A stretch of DNA of 64,000 bases from Altererythrobacter xiamenensis (GCF_900177715.1 NZ_FXWG01000002.1:558001-622000); one strand, 5' to 3'. Counted from the first letter of the stretch, positions 27,197-36,812 are shown. Program-made: numbers and translations. Notes: generated by a model from the letters alone, not told the origin.

Positions 27197-27829
27197 ATGA
27201 GCAAGGAACCGCAAAGCGTCGAGGAAGCCGTCGAGGCACTCGAAGACGTTGCCGAGCACAAGAGCGATGTCAGCATCGGTGATGTGCTGGATGAGTTCGG
27301 GCGGCGCAGTTTCGGCCCGTTCCTGATGATCTTCGCGCTGATCGAGATCACACCGGTCGGTGGGATTCCCGGCGTCCCCACTTTCCTAGCCGTGATCTGC
27401 GCCTTCATTGCCGTGCAATTGCTGTTCGGCGCCGAGCATGTGTGGGTGCCGGGCTGGATCGAGAACCGCTCCGTGAGTGGCAAGAAGCTCGGGGAATCTG
27501 CGGAAAAGCTCGCAAATAGTGCCGAGAAGCTGGATCACTGGTTCCACGGTCGGATGGAACGCTTCACGCGGCCGCTGTGGCACAAGATCGCCGCAGTGAT
27601 GATCCTGCTGCTCTGCGTCACAGTGCCACCCCTGGAATTGCTGCCATTTGCAAGCAGCGCGCCGATGCTCGCGATCGCATCTTTCGGGCTGGCGCTCACG
27701 GTGCGCGACGGTTTGCTGATGCTGATCGCGATTGCCCTGTCCATCGCGGCGATCGGATTCGGGACCTATTACTACTACACCTCGGACAGCGGTTCCGAGA
27801 GTGCAGAAGGGTCCGGCGGCTTTATCTGA
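27197..27829 (+). CDS. ExoD-family membrane protein
   Basis: A 210-residue ExoD-type protein: soluble N-terminal part (SIGDVLDEFGRRSFGPFLMIFALIEITPVGGIPGVPTF, the family signature) and several membrane segments towards the C-terminus. ExoD was linked to exopolysaccharide production and alkaline tolerance in rhizobia; its biochemistry is unclear. The ATG at 27197 has GGAGG 6 bases upstream and is preferred to a GTG two codons earlier. It stands alone between the racemase pair and the DUF3604 gene. Confidence 0.8.
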   Translation: MSKEPQSVEEAVEALEDVAEHKSDVSIGDVLDEFGRRSFGPFLMIFALIEITPVGGIPGVPTFLAVICAFIAVQLLFGAEHVWVPGWIENRSVSGKKLGESAEKLANSAEKLDHWFHGRMERFTRPLWHKIAAVMILLLCVTVPPLELLPFASSAPMLAIASFGLALTVRDGLLMLIAIALSIAAIGFGTYYYYTSDSGSESAEGSGGFI

Positions 27830-27915
27830 GCCTCTTATCACCTTCGGCAGCTTGACGGCCTGCCGCTTCGCGGCGCAAACCCTCCTGAATGGTTTACCAA
27901 GGGAGGGGAGAGACC

Positions 27916-29847
27916 ATGCGGAGATTCTGGACGGCCGGACTGGTCGGCATTTCGGCCCTGGCGCTTTCGGCGTGCACGGAGGTCGCTAGCGAGGAACAGG
28001 CGGGAGACGGCGAAGGAGCAATCGAGCTCGCAGAATTTCCCGACCGGCCCTATTGGGGCGATACCCACCTCCACACCGACAATTCGATCGACGCGTTTGG
28101 TTTCGGCGTCCGCCTCGGCCCGGAAGACGCGCTGAAGTTCGCCAGCGGGCAGGAAGTCACCTCTACCACCGGGACCAAGGCGAAACTCGCCCGCCCGCTC
28201 GATTTTCTCGTCATATCCGACCACTCCGACGGCCTCGGATCGACGCGCAGGCTCTACAATGCTCCGCGCATGGCGGTCGTCGCGATGGGCGATGACACGG
28301 TGCTGCGCTGGTATGACATGATGCACGAAAGCCCCGAGCAATCGCAGCGCGCCATCGGCGAGCTGATTGCGGCGGCGGCGACTGACACTTTGCCGGAGGC
28401 GTTGCTGTCCTCTCCCGAGGAGCAAGAGGAAAACACCCGCGACGTGTGGACCTCGCATCTCGACATTCTCGACCGGTACAACCGGCCGGGCGAGTTCACC
28501 GCCTTTGCCGGTTTCGAATATTCATTGATGCCGGGCGGCAACAATCTCCACCGCGTGGTGATGTTCCGCGATGGCAGCGCGCGGACCAAGCAGGTGCTGC
28601 CCTATCCGGGCCTCGAGACTGAAGTCGAAGGGTTGTGGGATTACATGCTCGCTTATGAAGAGGCGACCGGGGGCCAGGTGCTCGCCATCCCGCACAACTC
28701 CAATGTTTCTAACGGGCTGATGTTCGAGCTCACCATGCCCGATGGTGGCGCGATGACCGCAGAATATGCGCGCAAGCGGGCCAATGCCGAACCGGTCGTC
28801 GAAGTCACCCAGATCAAGGGCGACAGCGAAACGCACAGTTTCCTTTCGCCCAATGACGAATTTGCAGGCTTCGGCGACAAGGGCTGGGAGCTCGGCAATC
28901 TCTCGATGACGATCCGCTCGACGCCCGACATGTACGCCGGCAGCTACATTCGCGAGGCCTTGAAGCGCGGAATTTCGATCGAGGAAAGGCTGGGCGTCAA
29001 TCCCTATGCCTTCGGCCTGATCGGCTCGACCGACAGCCATACGGCGCTGGCGACGGGCGATGAGGACAATTTCTTCGGCAAGCACACCGGCAGTGAGCCA
29101 GCGGTCAAGCAACGCGCGCTCAATGGGCAGAATCTCGGCGTCACGGCAGACCGGTTCGGCTGGCATTATCTCGCGGGCGGTTATGCCGCGGCCTGGGCGC
29201 GGGGCAATACGCGCGCCGAAATCTTCGATGCGTTCAAGCGGCGCGAGGTTTATGCCACCACCGGCCCGCGCATGACGGTGCGCGTCTTCGGCGGGTTCGA
29301 CTTTACCGAGGCGGACTGGGACGGTGACTGGGTGCGCAGCGGCTATGGCCGCGGCGTGCCGATGGGCGGCGAGTTGCGCGATGGCGGCAAGGCGCCGCGC
29401 TTCATGATCTCCGCGTTGAAAGATCCCGACGGGGCAAATCTCGACCGGGTTCAGGTCGTGAAGGGCTGGGTCGATGCCTCGGGCGAAATGCAGGAGCGCG
29501 TCTATGACGTCGTATGGAGCGACATGGACGAGCGCTCGTTGACTGGCGGCAAGGTTCCGGCAGTCGGCGACACGGTCGACCGCAAGACAGCGACATACAC
29601 CAATGACATCGGCGCCGCCGAACTGCGCAGCGTGTGGACCGATCCCGATTATCGCGAGGGCCAGCGGGCTTTCTATTACGTCCGCGTGCTCGAGATACCG
29701 ACGCCGCGCTGGACGCTGTTCGACATGGTCCGCTTCGGTATCAAGCTGCCTGAAGCGGCGATGGCCGATGCGGTCGCGCAGGAGCGCGCCTACACCTCGC
29801 CGATTTGGCTCAAGCCTGCTCCGCCTGCAATCATGGAGGTAGGGTGA
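27916..29847 (+). CDS. DUF3604 lipoprotein, putative PHP-like hydrolase
   Basis: A 643-residue exported lipoprotein (signal ending LALSACT). It starts its domain with YWGDTHLHTDNSIDAF, with His residues as in PHP-type metal sites, followed by DFLVISDHSDGLG and later GLIGSTDSHTALATG, further metal-ligand candidates. DUF3604 proteins are large periplasmic or secreted proteins of unproven function. The next two genes (PPIase, HupE-like) overlap in series by 4 bases, so the three are made together. Start chosen for the RBS GGAGGGGAG. Confidence 0.82.
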   Translation: MRRFWTAGLVGISALALSACTEVASEEQAGDGEGAIELAEFPDRPYWGDTHLHTDNSIDAFGFGVRLGPEDALKFASGQEVTSTTGTKAKLARPLDFLVISDHSDGLGSTRRLYNAPRMAVVAMGDDTVLRWYDMMHESPEQSQRAIGELIAAAATDTLPEALLSSPEEQEENTRDVWTSHLDILDRYNRPGEFTAFAGFEYSLMPGGNNLHRVVMFRDGSARTKQVLPYPGLETEVEGLWDYMLAYEEATGGQVLAIPHNSNVSNGLMFELTMPDGGAMTAEYARKRANAEPVVEVTQIKGDSETHSFLSPNDEFAGFGDKGWELGNLSMTIRSTPDMYAGSYIREALKRGISIEERLGVNPYAFGLIGSTDSHTALATGDEDNFFGKHTGSEPAVKQRALNGQNLGVTADRFGWHYLAGGYAAAWARGNTRAEIFDAFKRREVYATTGPRMTVRVFGGFDFTEADWDGDWVRSGYGRGVPMGGELRDGGKAPRFMISALKDPDGANLDRVQVVKGWVDASGEMQERVYDVVWSDMDERSLTGGKVPAVGDTVDRKTATYTNDIGAAELRSVWTDPDYREGQRAFYYVRVLEIPTPRWTLFDMVRFGIKLPEAAMADAVAQERAYTSPIWLKPAPPAIMEVG

Positions 29848-30653
29848 CCCTGTCTGGCTGGACGCGCGAACCACTCGTCCATTTCCTGATCGGCGGTGCT
29901 CTGGTCTTCGCCTTCTTCGCCTGGCGCGGCGAAGAGGTCGATCCGGCGAGCCGTGTGATCGATGTGGACCGCGAGACGCAGGCGCAGATCGCGCTCGGCT
30001 ACGAACGGCTGATGGGGCGTGCGCCCACAGACGCCGAGCTCGATATGCAGATCGAGCGCTATGTACGTGAGGAAGTGCTTTATCGCGAAGCCCTGCGGCT
30101 GGGTCTGGACCGTGACGATGCCATCGTCCGCAGGCGGCTGTCGCAGAAAATGGACTTGATCGCGGCGGCGCAGGCCGAGGCGGCAACGCCCAGCGATGAC
30201 ACCTTGCAGGACTGGCTTGAAACCCACCCGGATCGGTTCGCCCGCGATGCGCGTTATTCCTTCGATCAGCTTTGGTTCGAGGAAGAGGCGGCGGCGCAGG
30301 AGGCGCTTACAAGGCTCGAGCGTGGTGCCGATTGGCAGGGCGAGGGAGAGCGGATCAGCCTGCCTGCCAGCGTCGATGACGAGGCTCGCCGCGAAGTGCA
30401 GGATCGCTTCGGTGAGCAATTTGTCCGCTCGCTCGATCCGCTTGAAGCAGGCGGCACTTGGCAGGGACCGATCGCCTCCGGGCTTGGCTGGCATCTGGTT
30501 CGTCTGCGCGAGGTGCAGGCAGGCGACGTGCCCCCGTATGAAGACATTCGCGATGAGGTTGAAGATGACTGGCGCGCCGCCACTGTCGCCGCGCGCAAGC
30601 AGGAGGCCTACGAACTGCTGCGAGATGCCTATCGCGTCGAGATTGCGCGATGA
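29844..30653 (+). CDS. Membrane-anchored parvulin-type peptidyl-prolyl isomerase
   Basis: A 269-residue protein starting with GTG inside the stop of the DUF3604 gene. One N-terminal membrane helix (PLVHFLIGGALVFAFFAW) is followed by a SurA/PpiC-like domain: EEVLYREALRLGLDRDDAIVRRRLSQKM is the family's helical segment and the C-terminal part has the rotamase-like GPIASGLGWHLVRLREVQAG. It should fold proteins in the periplasm. Because it is always read with the DUF3604 partner here, that protein is the likely client. Confidence 0.83.
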   Translation: MTLSGWTREPLVHFLIGGALVFAFFAWRGEEVDPASRVIDVDRETQAQIALGYERLMGRAPTDAELDMQIERYVREEVLYREALRLGLDRDDAIVRRRLSQKMDLIAAAQAEAATPSDDTLQDWLETHPDRFARDARYSFDQLWFEEEAAAQEALTRLERGADWQGEGERISLPASVDDEARREVQDRFGEQFVRSLDPLEAGGTWQGPIASGLGWHLVRLREVQAGDVPPYEDIRDEVEDDWRAATVAARKQEAYELLRDAYRVEIAR

Positions 30654-31624
30654 TCCGTTGGCTGCTGGCGGCTCTCGCGCTGGCCTTGGCGATGTCTCCT
30701 GCGCGGGCGGACGAGATCAGACCTTTCGCGCTCGACTTTACGGAAAGGGTCCCGGGCGAATGGACGCTTGACTGGAAGCAACCATTTGCGGGCGGTGGAC
30801 GGGTAATACCGGTCATTCCGCGCGTGCCCGCAAATTGCCGAATCGTCGGTGAACCGCGCCTGCGCGAGGGCGCTGCCGCTCTGTTGGGCAATGCCGACGT
30901 AACCTGTCGCGGAGAGATCGCAGGAGGCGAGATTGCCTTGCCCGAGCTCGCCGGCAATGCCGATGCGCTGGTGCGGGTCGCTCCGCTAGGCCGCCCGGTG
31001 CAGAGCCACCGCCTGACGGCAGGCGCACCAACCGCCACCATCCTGGCCGAGCCGGGCCGCTGGCAGGTCCTCGAAACCTATTTCATCATCGGGGCCGAGC
31101 ACATTCTGATGGGCTGGGACCACCTGCTCTTCGTGATCGCGCTGGTGCTGCTGGTGGTGAAAGGCTGGGCGGTGGTGAAGGCTGCGACCGCGTTCACGAT
31201 CGCACATTCGATCACGCTGGTGGCGACGACATTGGGCTACACCGGCCTTGCGCAACGCCCGGTCGAGGCGCTGATTGCGCTTTCCATCGTATTCCTCGCA
31301 GTGGAGTTGCTGCGCACCGATCGCGAGACCTGGACGCGGCGCTGGCCTTGGATCGTCGCCTTCGGGTTCGGCCTCGTCCACGGCTTCGGTTTTGCAGGCG
31401 CGCTCCGCGAGATCGGCCTGCCCGAAGGCGAGGTGCCCGCGGCATTGCTCGCCTTCAACATCGGTGTCGAGGCAGGCCAACTGCTGGTGATCGCCGCGGT
31501 AATTGCGATGCGCTGGGCGGTTGTTCGCCTTGCTCCCAAGGCAGAAGCGCCCGCGCTCCGTTTCACTACCTACGGGATCGGCATTACCGCAAGCTACTGG
31601 CTGATTGACCGGCTGGTTGGCTAG
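30650..31624 (+). CDS. HupE/UreJ-family membrane protein
   Basis: A 324-residue protein with a signal peptide (LALAMSPARADE), an N-terminal periplasmic domain and a C-terminal membrane part of about six helices. The latter contains the HupE/UreJ_2 text FIIGAEHILMGWDHLLFVIAL, FTIAHSITLVATTLG and FGLVHGFGFAGAL, with conserved His residues typical of metal-handling membrane proteins. HupE relatives are associated with nickel transport; no hydrogenase or urease is nearby. It overlaps the PPIase gene by 4 bases. Metal supply to the DUF3604 protein is a possible role but only an inference. Confidence 0.82.
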   Translation: MIRWLLAALALALAMSPARADEIRPFALDFTERVPGEWTLDWKQPFAGGGRVIPVIPRVPANCRIVGEPRLREGAAALLGNADVTCRGEIAGGEIALPELAGNADALVRVAPLGRPVQSHRLTAGAPTATILAEPGRWQVLETYFIIGAEHILMGWDHLLFVIALVLLVVKGWAVVKAATAFTIAHSITLVATTLGYTGLAQRPVEALIALSIVFLAVELLRTDRETWTRRWPWIVAFGFGLVHGFGFAGALREIGLPEGEVPAALLAFNIGVEAGQLLVIAAVIAMRWAVVRLAPKAEAPALRFTTYGIGITASYWLIDRLVG

Positions 31625-31643
31625 GCTCCCGGCCGACGCCCCG

Positions 31644-32036
31644 CTATCCGAGCAGCCCGATCAACAGGCCGAACAGCGTGAACATCAGCGTCGCGTAGCC
31701 CCCGTCGATCAGCCACAGCGCGAACGGCTTGCGGGCGAAGAGGTAATTGATGCCGAAGGTCGCGGCGACCCAGAACAAGCCCGCTGCGAAGCCCGCACTG
31801 GTGGCGAATTGGACGCCCGGTTCGGGCCCCAGGAACATCGCGAAGACGAAGGCGGCGATGAAGGAGAGCACGAAGGCTCCTCCGAATATCAGCGCCATGT
31901 TGCCGTTGGCCGCCTCTTCCTCGGTCATGCCGACCAATGCCATCCACTTCTTGCCAAACAGCGGCCCATACCAGATCCCGCCCAGTACGAATGCGGAGAC
32001 ACTTGCGGCAATCACGCCCAGCCAGTTCACGTCCAT
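31644..32036 (-). CDS. DUF1761 membrane protein
   Basis: A 130-residue protein with four membrane helices matching the DUF1761 layout: WLGVIAASVSAFVLGGIWYGPLFGKKWM at the start, then LIFGGAFVLSFIAAFVFAMFL, GFAAGLFWVAATFGINYLFA and ALWLIDGGYATLMFTLFGLLIG. Function unknown. It follows the SRPBCC gene by 15 bases as the third gene of a TetR-led operon. Confidence 0.8.
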   Translation of the reverse strand: MDVNWLGVIAASVSAFVLGGIWYGPLFGKKWMALVGMTEEEAANGNMALIFGGAFVLSFIAAFVFAMFLGPEPGVQFATSAGFAAGLFWVAATFGINYLFARKPFALWLIDGGYATLMFTLFGLLIGLLG

Positions 32037-32051
32037 AGTTCCCTCCTCCTG

Positions 32052-32633
32052 TTATTCGGCCATTGCACCCTCATTCGATGCCGCGAGATTTCGTCGCAGC
32101 AATTCGATCGAATAGACATTTCCCGACTTGAAGAACTCGAGCATCCGGGAAGAAGCATCGTCCGGGCCGTAGCCATATCCGGAAATCCGCAGGCGAGTTC
32201 GCTTCTCATCGAGTGCTGAAAGCTCGTAAACGCCCCAGGTCGGTTCAAACACGGCCAGGTCGACCGGGCCTCCTTCTGGCACCTGCTCGACCTTGAGCGC
32301 GATCAGCTGCTCGGGCACGATGGCGAGGATCCGGTGCCGGATATTCTGCGCATCGCCCGGCTTGGCGCCGTCGTGATAGCCGGTCTCTATCGAGCCGCCG
32401 GTCCGGAAATCGAACCTGGCAAATTTCGGCCCCCAGTTTTTCCAGCCTTCCTCGGTCGAAAGCGTTGACCACACCGCGCCGAGCGGTGCGTCGATCACCG
32501 CTTCGTGAACCAGTGTCCGGGTGCCGTCGCTTTCCTCGACGATTTGCGCCGAAATGTTGCTGCCATCGGCAGCGAGCGGCTGGCTGAGGGCGAGGGCCAG
32601 TCCGGCGAGCGCGGCGGAAAAGGCTCTTGTCAT
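32052..32633 (-). CDS. Exported SRPBCC (START-like) domain protein
   Basis: A 193-residue protein with an N-terminal signal peptide (LAGLALALSQPLAADG) and one SRPBCC/AHSA1-type domain: VHEAVIDAPLGAVWSTLSTEEGWKNWGPKFARFDFRTGG is the typical beta-helix entry, and RLRISGYGYG with a C-terminal long helix (LEFFKSGNVYSIELLRRNL) completes the cavity. Such domains bind hydrophobic ligands. It overlaps the TetR gene by 4 bases. A lipid- or small-ligand-binding role is inferred. Confidence 0.78.
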   Translation of the reverse strand: MTRAFSAALAGLALALSQPLAADGSNISAQIVEESDGTRTLVHEAVIDAPLGAVWSTLSTEEGWKNWGPKFARFDFRTGGSIETGYHDGAKPGDAQNIRHRILAIVPEQLIALKVEQVPEGGPVDLAVFEPTWGVYELSALDEKRTRLRISGYGYGPDDASSRMLEFFKSGNVYSIELLRRNLAASNEGAMAE

Positions 32634-33229
32634 GACAATTCCTTTGCCCTTGCGACGAGGAGATCGAAATGGCTGCGCAGCACAGCGATATTGCGGTCGA
32701 ACACGCCGATGTCTCGCGCAGTTCGGGCCTGCATGATCGCACCTTCCATCGTGGTCAGGATGAACTCGGCCAGCGCGGCGCGATCGGTATCGGGCGGCAG
32801 CCGGTCGCCGGCATCCTCGAGGCAATTCTCGACCGCTCCAATCCAGTTGCGGAAGTTGATGTCGAGCAATTCGCGTATGCGCGGATCAGGTTCGGACAGT
32901 TCGAGCGCGAGATTGCCGATAGGGCAGCCATGCGCGAAATCGCTCATCAGAAGTCCGGTGCGGTAACCGTTGAGCAGCGCGAATATCTTCTCGATTGGAT
33001 CGTCGACATCCGCCCACGCCGGCGCGAGCAGCATGTCACCGATCCCGTCGCGGTAGAACTCGAGCACCGCGACCAGCAGGTCCTGCTTGCCGGGGAAGAA
33101 GTGATAGAGACTGCCCGAATGCACCTGGCTGCGACTGAGAATGTCGCTGATTGAGGTGGAATTGTAACCCTTCACATAGAACTGCTCGAGCGCTGTCATC
33201 ACGATGCGTTGCCTGGTGGCGGTATTCAT
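32630..33229 (-). CDS. TetR/AcrR-family regulator, first gene of its operon
   Basis: A 199-residue regulator with the HTH MTALEQFYVKGYNSTSISDILSRSQVHSGSLYHFFPGKQDLL. The C-terminal part fits the TetR_C type found in AcuR/YxaF-like regulators (FAHGCPIGNLALELSEPDPRIREL). It is translationally coupled to the SRPBCC gene and preceded by three near-identical 16-base operators, so it almost certainly represses its own operon. The divergent ftsH promoter lies in the same gap. Confidence 0.9.
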   Translation of the reverse strand: MNTATRQRIVMTALEQFYVKGYNSTSISDILSRSQVHSGSLYHFFPGKQDLLVAVLEFYRDGIGDMLLAPAWADVDDPIEKIFALLNGYRTGLLMSDFAHGCPIGNLALELSEPDPRIRELLDINFRNWIGAVENCLEDAGDRLPPDTDRAALAEFILTTMEGAIMQARTARDIGVFDRNIAVLRSHFDLLVARAKELS

Positions 33230-33245
33230 CCGACTCGCTCCTTGG

Positions 33246-33308
33246 TTGAATGATCAATCAAGCAGCAGTTGATCGTTCGATCAAGTGCTATCTTGAATGA
33301 TCGATCAA
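33246..33308. promoter_or_regulatory. Three tandem 16-base operators TTGA-N8-TCAA
   Basis: Copies at 33246-33261 (TTGAATGATCAATCAA), 33269-33284 (TTGATCGTTCGATCAA) and 33293-33308 (TTGAATGATCGATCAA). The middle one is a perfect 7-2-7 palindrome. Start-to-start spacing is 23 and 24 bases, a little over two helical turns, so bound dimers would sit nearly on one face. They lie directly upstream of the TetR start. Confidence 0.75.
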
Positions 33309-33421
33309 CTGCTGAGCCGATTGCGGTGATCGGGATTCATGGAAAGACGGAAGGCGCGCATTATCTTGCCATTCACCCTGCCGTGCCTACATTGAGGCCT
33401 CACGAAAGGATTACGCGCACA

Positions 33422-35383
33422 ATGAGCGACGAAAACGATCCGCGCGAGCCGGGGCCCGAAGGTCCCAGCCCCTGGATGAAAAGCCTGATGATCTGGGGCG
33501 GGGTATTCCTTGCCCTGCTGCTGGCGGTTTCCATGTTCGGCAATGCGGGCGAACAGCCCGGCACGCAGATCGGCTATTCCGATTTCCGCGACAAGGTGGC
33601 CGAAGGCTCGGTCAAGGAAGTCGAGATCGCTCCCGACAAGATCACCGGCGTCATGAAGAATGACGAACGGTTCACGACCGTGCCCGTTGCCAATGATACC
33701 GAACTGACCAAACTGCTCGACGAAAACGAAGTGCAGTATTCGGGCGTGCAGGCGGAAGAGGGCAACATCCTGCTCTACATCCTCATCCAGACCCTGCCGT
33801 TCCTGCTTATCCTTGGCCTTGCGTTCTTTGCGCTGCGCCAGGTGCAGAAGGGCGGGGGCGGCGGCGCCATGGGCTTCGGCAAGTCCAAGGCCAAGCTGCT
33901 GACCGAACGTCAGGGCAAGGTGACCTTCGATGATGTCGCCGGTATCGACGAAGCGCGCGAAGAGCTTGAGGAAATCGTCGAGTTCCTGAAGGATCCGCAG
34001 CGTTTCTCCAAACTCGGCGGCCAGATCCCCAAGGGCGCACTGCTGGTCGGTTCGCCCGGGACCGGTAAGACGCTGCTTGCCCGCGCTATCGCAGGCGAAG
34101 CAGGCGTTCCGTTCTTCACCATCTCCGGCTCGGACTTCGTCGAAATGTTCGTCGGTGTTGGTGCATCGCGCGTCCGCGACATGTTCGAACAGGCCAAGAA
34201 GAATGCGCCCTGCATCGTCTTCATCGACGAAATCGACGCCGTTGGCCGCCATCGTGGCCATGGCCTTGGCAACTCGAACGATGAACGCGAGCAGACACTG
34301 AACCAGCTGCTGGTCGAAATGGACGGCTTCGAGGCCAACGAAGGCATCATCATCATCGCCGCGACCAACCGTCCCGACGTGCTCGACCCCGCGCTGCTGC
34401 GTCCGGGCCGTTTCGACCGTCAGGTCGTGGTGCCGGTTCCCGATATCGACGGGCGCGAGAAGATTCTCGGCGTGCACATGAAGAAGGTGCCCCTGGCGCC
34501 CGATGTGAACCCGCGCACGATTGCGCGCGGCACTCCCGGCTTCTCGGGTGCGGACCTCGCCAACCTCGTCAATGAGGCGGCGCTGCTTGCAGCACGGCGC
34601 AACAAGCGTCTCGTCGCCATGCAGGAGTTCGAGGACGCCAAGGATAAGGTCATGATGGGCAGCGAACGCCGCTCCATGGTCATGACCGAGGACGAGAAGA
34701 AGATGACCGCCTATCACGAGGCCGGCCACGCGCTGGTGTCGCTGAACGAGCCGGCATCCGATCCGATCCACAAGGCGACGATCATCCCGCGCGGCCGCGC
34801 GCTGGGCATGGTGATGCGCCTGCCGGAACGCGACAACTACTCCTACCATCGTGACAAGATGCACGCGAACCTTGCGGTTGCGATGGGCGGCCGTGTCGCC
34901 GAGGAAATCATCTTCGGCCATGACAAGGTCTCGTCGGGAGCCTCGGGCGATATCCAGTATGCGACCGATCTCGCCCGCAACATGGTCACCAAGTGGGGCA
35001 TGTCCGACAAGCTCGGCCCGCTCCAGTACGAGCAGAGCCAGGAAGGCTATCTCGGCATGGGTCAGACCGCGCGCACGATGTCTGGCGAGGAGACCAACAA
35101 GCTCATCGACGCCGAAATCAAGCGGTTGGTTGAGGAAGGCCTCAAGCGGGCGACCGATATCCTGACCGAACAGGAGGATAAGCTCCACCTGCTCGCCCAG
35201 GCAATGCTCGAGTTCGAAACGCTGACCGGCGAGGAAATCGACCAGCTGATGAAGAACGGCAAGATCGATCGTCCCGACCAGCCTTCGGGCCCTGCAGCGG
35301 TGCAGCCGGTTGCCGGTTCGACTGTTCCCAAGGCGGGCAAGAAATTCGGCGGAGAAGGCGGTCCGGCACCACAAGGCGCCTAG
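33422..35383 (+). CDS. ftsH: ATP-dependent zinc metalloprotease FtsH
   Basis: A 653-residue membrane-anchored AAA+ protease for quality control of membrane proteins and regulators. Two N-terminal helices (about residues 21-39 and 118-140) flank the periplasmic domain. The AAA module has Walker A GSPGTGKT, Walker [12 protein letters not shown] and the second-region-of-homology text [21 protein letters not shown]; the protease site is YHEAGHAL. Length is normal for the family. The ATG at 33422 is used because earlier frame text runs through the operators. An essential or near-essential housekeeping gene in this group. Confidence 0.97.
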   Translation: MSDENDPREPGPEGPSPWMKSLMIWGGVFLALLLAVSMFGNAGEQPGTQIGYSDFRDKVAEGSVKEVEIAPDKITGVMKNDERFTTVPVANDTELTKLLDENEVQYSGVQAEEGNILLYILIQTLPFLLILGLAFFALRQVQKGGGGGAMGFGKSKAKLLTERQGKVTFDDVAGIDEAREELEEIVEFLKDPQRFSKLGGQIPKGALLVGSPGTGKTLLARAIAGEAGVPFFTISGSDFVEMFVGVGASRVRDMFEQAKKNAPCIVFIDEIDAVGRHRGHGLGNSNDEREQTLNQLLVEMDGFEANEGIIIIAATNRPDVLDPALLRPGRFDRQVVVPVPDIDGREKILGVHMKKVPLAPDVNPRTIARGTPGFSGADLANLVNEAALLAARRNKRLVAMQEFEDAKDKVMMGSERRSMVMTEDEKKMTAYHEAGHALVSLNEPASDPIHKATIIPRGRALGMVMRLPERDNYSYHRDKMHANLAVAMGGRVAEEIIFGHDKVSSGASGDIQYATDLARNMVTKWGMSDKLGPLQYEQSQEGYLGMGQTARTMSGEETNKLIDAEIKRLVEEGLKRATDILTEQEDKLHLLAQAMLEFETLTGEEIDQLMKNGKIDRPDQPSGPAAVQPVAGSTVPKAGKKFGGEGGPAPQGA

Positions 35384-35423
35384 CGCGTTATTCTCCTCGA
35401 TAGGTTTATCAGGAGATCGCACC

Positions 35424-35696
35424 ATGCGTTTGGTTATCAGTCTGCTCACTGGCGCGATGGCGCTGTCCCTCGCGGCGTGCTCGCAGGAAACCCAGGACAA
35501 TGCCGAGGTTGCGGCGGAACGCGCCGCGGCCGATGCCGAGGCCAATGCCGAAGTCGTCGGCAATGAACTGCGCGAAGGGGCAATCGTCGCGGCGGACGAG
35601 ATCAGCGAAGGCGCCGCCAATCTGAAAGACAACCTCGAAGAGGCGGATGCCGCAGACGCCGATCCGGGTGACGGCGATCTCGACGGGACCGACTGA
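35424..35696 (+). CDS. Small acidic lipoprotein
   Basis: A 90-residue protein: signal peptide with lipobox LSLAACS, then a highly acidic, Ala-rich helical stretch (ERAAADAEANAEVVGNELRE) and a tail made of Asp, Ala and Gly. No family is recognised; similar small acidic lipoproteins occur in sphingomonads. Preceded by AGGAG (35412-35416). It lies 40 bases after ftsH on the same strand. Confidence 0.7.
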   Translation: MRLVISLLTGAMALSLAACSQETQDNAEVAAERAAADAEANAEVVGNELREGAIVAADEISEGAANLKDNLEEADAADADPGDGDLDGTD

Positions 35697-35720
35697 GCAG
35701 TTTGCTAGCCGAGGCGCCCC

Positions 35721-36812
35721 TCAGAACGCGCCGAGTAGAAGCAGCGCCTGAAGAAACAGCACGATCACGATGATGATGAAGAAGAGCAGCGCGCTTAGCC
35801 GCCAGAAGGCGGAGAAGCGCCCGAGGCCATAGGCGTGCCGCAAGTGCTTGTAGATATGGATGGGCGGGATGATCGCCAGACCCAGGAACACCCAGCCGCC
35901 GCCGATGCCTGCTGCGGACAGCACCGATAGCAGGATGAAAAGCAGCGACATGAAAGCCAGCGAATAGGTCACGAAGATCGCGTGGTCATAAGCCTTGAAG
36001 CGGCGCTTCCAGGCGAAGATCAACCACACGAAGGGGATCGAAAGCGGGATCAGCAGCCAGCTGAACTTATATCCGTTCGCCTGCATCTTGTAGAGCATCA
36101 GGCCGGGGTTCTCTTTCCATTTCTTGACGATGCCCTCGTCGATCGTCTTGATCCCGGTGCCGGTGAAACTCATCGTCGTGGACCCCGACTTCGCCAGGGC
36201 GCTCCCCACGCTCTCGAATGCGTCCAGGGCTTCCTGCGCTTCCATCACCCTCGCTTCGAGCCTTTCGCGCTCGGGTGAACCCTCTTCGGCTGCGGCTAGC
36301 CTCTCCTCAGCCGCCTTCAGTTCGGCTTCGGCACCTTTCTTCGCGGTCTGAACTCCGCTTTCGATTTGCGCCGACCCGTTGATCGTCGTCGGCGCAGTCA
36401 GCCCGACAGCCTGGAAGACCGCGAACATCAGGAATACGGAAAAGAGGAACATTGCCATGGGCGACACGAAGCGCATTCGTTCGCCCTCGATGTATCGGCG
36501 GGACAGTTCGCCCGGCTTGGCGATCAGCATCGGCAGCGTGCGCCAGACCTTGCCATCGAGGTGCAGCGCGCCGTGGAGCAGATCGTGCAGGAAACCGCCG
36601 ACCGTGCGGTGGAGATGTGCCTTCTGCCCGCACTCATGGCAGTGCGCGCCGAGCAGCTGGGTCCCGCAATTGAGACATGCCCCCTCGGCGAAATGACCTT
36701 TCTTGAGCGGGTTGCCTTCCTTGTCGGTCAGACCGCCACCCTTGCCGCCAATGACGCGCGCGAACAATCCGCCCTCGGTTGCCGTTCCGATCGCTTCACC
36801 AAAGTCGCTCAT
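35721..36812 (-). CDS. DUF3667 membrane protein with zinc-ribbon-like N-terminus
   Basis: A 363-residue protein. Near residues 46-61 it has CLNCGTQLLGAHCHECGQK, a four-Cys zinc-ribbon-like motif that is the hallmark of DUF3667. A coiled-coil-prone segment follows (EAELKAAEERLAAAEE, about residues 160-195). Membrane helices lie at about 115-135 and four more in the C-terminal 140 residues. Function unknown. It is convergent with the lipoprotein gene upstream. Confidence 0.82.
   Translation of the reverse strand: MSDFGEAIGTATEGGLFARVIGGKGGGLTDKEGNPLKKGHFAEGACLNCGTQLLGAHCHECGQKAHLHRTVGGFLHDLLHGALHLDGKVWRTLPMLIAKPGELSRRYIEGERMRFVSPMAMFLFSVFLMFAVFQAVGLTAPTTINGSAQIESGVQTAKKGAEAELKAAEERLAAAEEGSPERERLEARVMEAQEALDAFESVGSALAKSGSTTMSFTGTGIKTIDEGIVKKWKENPGLMLYKMQANGYKFSWLLIPLSIPFVWLIFAWKRRFKAYDHAIFVTYSLAFMSLLFILLSVLSAAGIGGGWVFLGLAIIPPIHIYKHLRHAYGLGRFSAFWRLSALLFFIIIVIVLFLQALLLLGAF

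Noticed and set aside
25027..27483. A minus-strand open frame of more than 800 codons covering the racemase and MaoC genes
   Set aside because: Only its first ~450 bases at the 3' end (the PssD-like gene) make sense. The rest is antisense to two confident plus-strand genes, a common effect of high-GC codon bias.
28522..30186. A 554-codon minus-strand frame
   Set aside because: Antisense to the DUF3604 gene; low-complexity Arg/Ala-rich text without domains.
33305..35632. A 775-codon minus-strand frame
   Set aside because: It is the exact antisense of ftsH and the small lipoprotein gene and shows no protein family pattern.
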